The position numbers were made by a program, and so were the translations under genes. A model generated the notes under the pieces. The model worked only from the letters and a program-made list of their open reading frames with translations, was not told the origin of the DNA and searched no databases. Positions 59,301 to 64,000 of a stretch of 64,000 nt of DNA are shown here, in pieces; the stretch's first letter is position 1; the number at the start of each line of letters is the position of its first letter. The DNA is from Ptychodera flava (taxonomy: Eukaryota; Hemichordata; Enteropneusta; Ptychoderidae): contig NC_091928.1 in assembly GCF_041260155.1 (NCBI RefSeq), positions 42,345,327 through 42,409,326 of the forward strand. The letters run 5' to 3'.

Positions 59301-62300
59301 AAAGAACATTGCCAGTGCTTGCCAATTACTAAAGTAGAATGAAATACATGATTGCCATGACTAAAATCACAAACCTTGTATTTGTTCAATTTCGTCACTG
59401 GGTGTTTCCTGTGGGCTGCTGTCACAGTTGGTATCTTGGTGTATCACTATGAAGAATTTTGAAATGAATACTTTGTAAATCAATGTGTTCTGTTTTATTC
59501 TAAGAAAAATGTTGAAGACAAGACAATATTGAGGGTTGTTTGTATCCCTGTCGAGTAGAATTCCTGGTTTGGCTTCTACATGATTTATAATGAATACTAG
59601 TATTTGAAGGTAGTACAGAAAATTTACATATTCAATGGCTGGTCAAGGAAATTATCTATTTATTCAATGGCAGACTCAGTAAAGTGTTTGAAATCAATCT
59701 ACTATATACTTCTCTGGAACCTTTCTTAAATTTATAAACACATCATAAAAAAGGAATGATTTAACTCCAATTTATGGTAATTATCATAGTTTATGGCATA
59801 CCATACAAAAGTCCAAAACACAACTCTTCTATATGAACCTGTGATTAAACCATTCATAAACACAATACAATACGCATTAAATCTCAGGGGTGAGCACATC
59901 CATTTTGATTCAGATGGTTTAAGGCCCAGTATCAAAGTTAATCCAATAATCCTGCAACTTTTTTAGGTGGCCCTGCTTTCGTTCACAATCATTTTTTCAT
60001 TATTTTACCCATAGTCGACTGGTACATCTGACCACTGACATATAAAAGCAAATGAGATCCTGGGCAAAACATTGTTGGGCCAGGACCTCAGACCACTGGC
60101 TTTTCTCATCCTTTAACCCTTTCAGCGCCAAAGTCAATTTTTGTCACCTTTATAAATTGTGCCTCAGTCAAATTTTTTGCAGATTTTTGCCAAAACTTTG
60201 GTGAAAAATTGTATCCAATGAAACGTGATGTCGATTTGATCAAATATTATCAAAAGAAATTACAGGAAAATTCATAAAATTGGTAAAATATTGCACTGAA
60301 ATTTTGGTGGGAAAAATTACAGCACCCAAATGGTTAATCTATCAGTTGTATTAAAAATATGTTCTCATTAAAACCATGTGATTAAAATTTTCAAAAACAA
60401 GCTTTTACCATTTCCAGTTTGTTGTTCCACACGCCTTTTCTTCAAAGGCCTAGTACATTCTGTATAAGAAGAAAAAATATTATAAATGAGTGTACATATT
60501 CAGTGTTCGAAATAATCGTGGCAATGGTGGCATTTGCCACCAAAAACTGTCAATCTGCCACCAAATTTTTTTTCTGGTGGTATTTTTCTGCCACTAAATT
60601 TTGGGTCATCATGTCATCGATCCTACGGCTTGAATGAAGGAACACTGAAGGAACACGCGTTGTCTGACGGCGGAAAACTCATTAGCAAAAAACTAATTGC
60701 GGAAAACATTTTGGCATGAATGAAAACGTAGCGTGAATCCAAACTTGTGATTGGCTAATCTCCATATCGATGACAGCAGCTTTTGTACACTTAGCATGTT
60801 GTTGCCCTCTGTGATAGCCGCATATACAGTCATACCGCACACGATAAAAGCATGTTGTGACATTTTAAAGAAAAGCAAACTGCAGCCTGCATTAATTAAA
60901 TAATAATAAATACTTGCAATTCATTAGCCAGTACAGGGCTCAAAAATTCCTATCGCCCGACGCCCGTGGCTAGTGAATTTTGCATTCGGGCAAGTAAAAT
61001 CAATATGCTTCCCGTCCGACGGGCAAGTGCACCAGCGGTTGAATTAACTTAGCTCTGGACAATTCAAGCTTGAAAACGTATTTCATTAGGTCTGTACACG
61101 CCTACAATCATTGTAAGTCCTTCAACTCTCAGAAGTTTTTTCTGAAAACCCTTGAAAATCCGCCCGACATCGCAAAATAATCATTCTTGCTGTTGTAAAA
61201 CACAAAAAGTCGTAAAAATAGAGTTTTGCGACATGTTCTCTCCGACGACACGGAGTGAACTCACTGTTTTGTATGTGTGCCGTAAAGTGGTATGCTCTTT
61301 ACAGTGGTTGCCATTCTCTTTGTGCAAGTGTATGAGTCACTGTCGTATGACAGTCGATCAGCTTCACGCGATAGTGTGATTGCATCATGTGCTTGGCAAA
61401 TGGATGTAAACTTATTCGAAGCCATGGATCTCGGCAATGCTTACTGTTCAACATAAATCAACACCCTGTTGAAAAAGTACAAGTTTACATCGTAGTCGAA
61501 ACGGGCTCAGTCGACCAAGAAGGCCACATATTGCAGCTACATGTATGTAGTGCGTGAGATGCAGACAGTTTCAAATTACGTGACCTTGTTGTTAGGGATG
61601 GGCTCTCACTTACAGAAAACAAATCTGCACTGAAGAGTAACGAAACTAAACTTGAATCTCAGTCTGCTCTCTTGATGAATACATTTATCAAAATAAAACT
61701 TTGAAAGACGGCTGTGCTCAGTGAGTAAACGTGTAAGCAGGTAAAAGCGTTGCAGATGTACATGTGCGTATGCAAACACTAGCAGAGCAGTTGTTTGTGA
61801 TCTCAGCGTGATAATAAAGAGCAGCAGCCAGCCATGCACATTGTAAATCACACAATCTTATTACTCTTATGCAAAGATTTTAATTTGGATTAGGTTGTGG
61901 AAAAATTCCAAATTCAAAGATGTTTTTGAGATGGCCAAATCTACAGAAAAGACTAAAGTATTCTCACATTTTTTCTGCGACATTTCAGATTTGGTAATAG
62001 TCCTTCATTTTAACAAGATGTAGTTCATGTTTGAATCTGTTTTTTACCTCTTTGAAATCACTTAATATGGCAAAACTCTTGCTCTCTGTTACAAATTACT
62101 GGTACAGTTATTAGAAATTTAGGGCAAGTAATTTTTCCTCTCGGGCAAGTAAAAATGAAATTCACGTGTCCCACGGTTAGTAAGTTTGAAAATTTTTTTC
62201 CGAGGCCTGCAGTATGGGTTGACTTTTTGTGACGTGTACTCACCATATTTTCAAGAATTATAAAATTAGAATGAGTATGTGGCAATGACAAAATGTTGTA

Positions 62301-63159
62301 TTATTCCGATCACATGATGTGTTAAACTGCCACCAGATTTTTCATAATTGCCACCTGATTTTATATCCGGTGGCAAACTTTTGCCACAAGAAATAAAAAA
62401 GTATTTCTATCCCTGATATTATATATATAAAGATTTATGAAAAACAAAGTTTCCTACTGTTGTGTTAAAGGGACATTTATAGCTGTAACTTTTGGCATTT
62501 TTTGAAAATATCATTCATTATGTTTGTGTGTATGTCAACCATGGTTTCTTGTTTCTTCTCAACACAGCATGCAAAAATACAGGCATTCTGCTTTGCAACA
62601 TTCTCAGCTATTTTGATAACATTTATTTTGAAGATTTTACCAAGCTGAAGGAAGTAGAACAAGAAACTGCCATTGATGCACAAAACAAAAATACAGAAAA
62701 ATAGCCAAAACGTACAACGACTGATTGAGTAGAAATTTGTCAGTGAGTACCGGTACATACTGTTTCAAGCTATACTAGATGTGAAATGGACTGTGAACAT
62801 GCTAAAAAAATCACAAATTATGCAAATTATCACCCATTAAAACAGCAATATCTACTTTTCAGTTCTAGCAATTTCCCAAGTGCAACTGTGTACCAACTTT
62901 ACGTCAAAATTTATCAGCTGTTCTTGAGATATCAGACCAAGAGACAGAAGGGTAGCTTCAAGACAAAACACCCTGATGTTACTAGAGTCTATTGAATGCA
63001 ATACCTAAAACAAAACATGTTCCACTCAACCATCTTCACAACAATTCTATGTTTTTAAATATAAGCTTTACAGATAAAAAAACCAACATTTACCTGACAC
63101 AATCTGCTCATCGGAATGCAAATTGTTGACATCCTCTTCTTTATCAGAGTCAAAACCAG
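56318..63159 (-). CDS. Harbinger partner gene (Myb/SANT type), 3' exons with coiled coil
   Basis: Read from the right: exons 63159..63094, 60459..60409, 59446..59375, 58594..58529, 57938..57867 and 56850..56318. Every internal junction is phase 1, with AG before and GT after each, so the frame runs through: an acidic piece (DSDKEEDVNNLHSDEQIVS), a basic CTRPLKKRRVEQQ that may be a nuclear signal, then three related exons and a long charged coiled coil (HEQKRDKKFEDVERKREERE and onward), with a Pro/Ser/His-rich tail. This charged helix after short linkers is typical of the Myb/SANT-like protein coded next to HARBI1 in Harbinger elements, which binds DNA and brings the transposase to the nucleus. 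The SANT domain itself is not in the window; it should lie past 64000. The 63159 acceptor has a poor pyrimidine tract and 59375 a weak GTTTGT donor. No stop breaks the joined frame. Host-retained gene is the alternative. Confidence 0.65.
60113..60337. mobile_element. TTAA-flanked MITE, family 3
   Basis: 225 bases from TTAA to TTAA in an intron of the partner gene. The ends are loosely inverted: TTAACCCTTTCAGCGCCAAA and the complement of TTAACCATTTGGGTGCTGTA. Non-coding. Confidence 0.6.
60501..62415. mobile_element. hAT-like non-autonomous element, outer (5-bp duplication)
   Basis: The ends are CAGTGTTCGAAATA and the complement of CAGGGATAGAAATA. ATATT stands directly on both sides (60496..60500 and 62416..62420). 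CAG...CTG ends with a 5-bp duplication fit the hAT5 group. Both subterminal parts carry GCCACCA-rich lines (TTTGCCACCAAAAACTGTC, TGCCACCAGATTTTTC). Without the nested element it would be 639 bases. It lies in an intron of the partner gene. Confidence 0.7.
60934..62209. mobile_element. hAT-like non-autonomous element, nested inside the first
   Basis: The ends are CAGGGCTCAAAAATT and the complement of CAGGCCTCGGAAAAAAATT. CAGTA stands directly on both sides (60929..60933 and 62210..62214). Subterminal CGGGCAAGTAAAA lines occur at both ends. 1276 bases with no transposase frame. It is younger than the outer element. Confidence 0.7.
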
Positions 63160-63360
63160 CTGGTGCATCATCAACCCATAATTTAATTTTGAAAATAAAG
63201 GAAACGAAATGTTAATAGTAAAATCTTGTAAAACGTAAATGTAAACTGTATTCAATTAGTACACTATTGAATTGAAAGATAGAAAACTTACAAATTATCT
63301 TTGGGTGTGATTTCCATAGTTATAAAGATTAATTGCATGATTACTTATTATTAAACACCC

Positions 63361-63361
<1 letters not shown>

Positions 63362-63416
<55 letters not shown>
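63362..63416. repeat. (AT)n microsatellite
   Basis: AT dinucleotide run upstream of the last partner-gene exon in the window. Confidence 0.95.
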
Positions 63417-63598
63417 CTGATGAACACCTAGGAGATTTTGATGATGTTATTTCTTTGCTGTATATTGTTATAAACTAATCCTGCTGATGTCATATCTTCA
63501 TCATTCATATGACACAATCATAGAGAACCCTTAATGATCTATTGCTTGCACTTGCATGACGTTACTTTACATCATTGCTGTATTATTTCCATCCGAGT

Positions 63599-63601
<3 letters not shown>

Positions 63602-63666
<65 letters not shown>
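63602..63666. repeat. (AT)n microsatellite
   Basis: AT run that abuts the truncated TTA-type element. Confidence 0.95.
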
Positions 63667-63668
<2 letters not shown>

Positions 63669-64000
63669 GACATATGAAATTTAAGTTATGCAGCTGAAGG
63701 GCGTGCTGAAAAAATATTGTTTGATATTTTAAAGAATTTGCACCCAAAGGTATATATATATATACATATGTCTGATATATTAAAGTTCAGCACTAGGACG
63801 GGGCTCTGAAAAATATGTCTTACTATTATAAAAATTACGCACCAGAAGAGCGCGCCGAAAAATGCAACTGAATGATGAAATATATTGCTTGCACTATGCA
63901 TTATACGCAACTTCGCAAGTGTGAGCCGTGTCGAAATTCAAAAACACACTGACCCCCCTATTGGCAATTCAAAAACACTGTGACCCTCCCCCCATTACCA
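63667..64000 (-). mobile_element. Second copy of the 43.2-kb TIR element, cut by the window edge
   Basis: On the minus strand this matches the left half of 43219..44605: G-rich lines with CAGTGTGTTTTTGAATTTCG, then AAATTTCATCATTCA, TTTTTCGGCGCGCTCTTCTG and CTTTAATATATCAGACATAT. Its outer end lies beyond the window. Confidence 0.75.

Overview
The window reads as AT-rich nuclear DNA of an invertebrate animal. Genes carry spliceosomal introns with canonical GT-AG borders, AATAAA signals follow coding ends, TTAGGG-type arrays are present, and mobile elements of many eukaryotic superfamilies fill most of the sequence. The gene set (a death-effector-domain protein fused to NHL repeats, a pancreatic-lipase-type gene family, HARBI1 and Myb-like Harbinger genes) fits a non-vertebrate deuterostome; a hemichordate or cephalochordate is my best guess, but the species cannot be proven from the window.

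Layout. 1.5-3.5 kb: a two-exon minus-strand gene joining a death effector domain to NHL repeats. 5.2-5.7 kb: a decayed Polinton-like integrase fossil. 6.4-8.4 kb: two tiny hairpins with related ends, each between perfect 7-bp direct repeats, around a TIR element. 10.7-15.7 kb: a 5'-truncated LINE with a perfect 14-bp target duplication, then a 3-kb TIR transposon with a TTA duplication. 19.3-28.0 kb: two intact, intronless, leader-less lipase genes on the plus strand; a third paralogue, broken, lies inverted at 35.8-36.9 kb. The ground between holds large palindromes, pentanucleotide arrays, tandem duplications and TTAA-flanked MITEs. 42-44.6 kb: a head-to-head telomere-like array, a dispersed repeat and a TTA-flanked TIR element. 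44.8-52.5 kb: a three-exon HARBI1-like transposase, broken in exon 2, whose introns are swollen by satellites and MITEs. 56.3-63.2 kb, on the opposite strand: the 3' part of a Myb/SANT-type Harbinger partner gene made of small phase-1 symmetric exons, with a hAT-like element nested inside another hAT-like element in one intron.

How the parts relate. The HARBI1-like gene and the coiled-coil partner gene face each other and probably derive from one PIF/Harbinger element or an old host-retained pair. The TTA-flanked elements are candidates for mobilisation by such a transposase; this is inference. The lipases are a local gene family that spread by duplication, with one copy now decayed. The least familiar objects are the 26- and 41-bp hairpins with 7-bp target repeats, the DED-NHL architecture, and the satellite-plus-terminal-hairpin elements at 46-47.5 and 54-56.3 kb, which look like Helentron-type non-autonomous elements.
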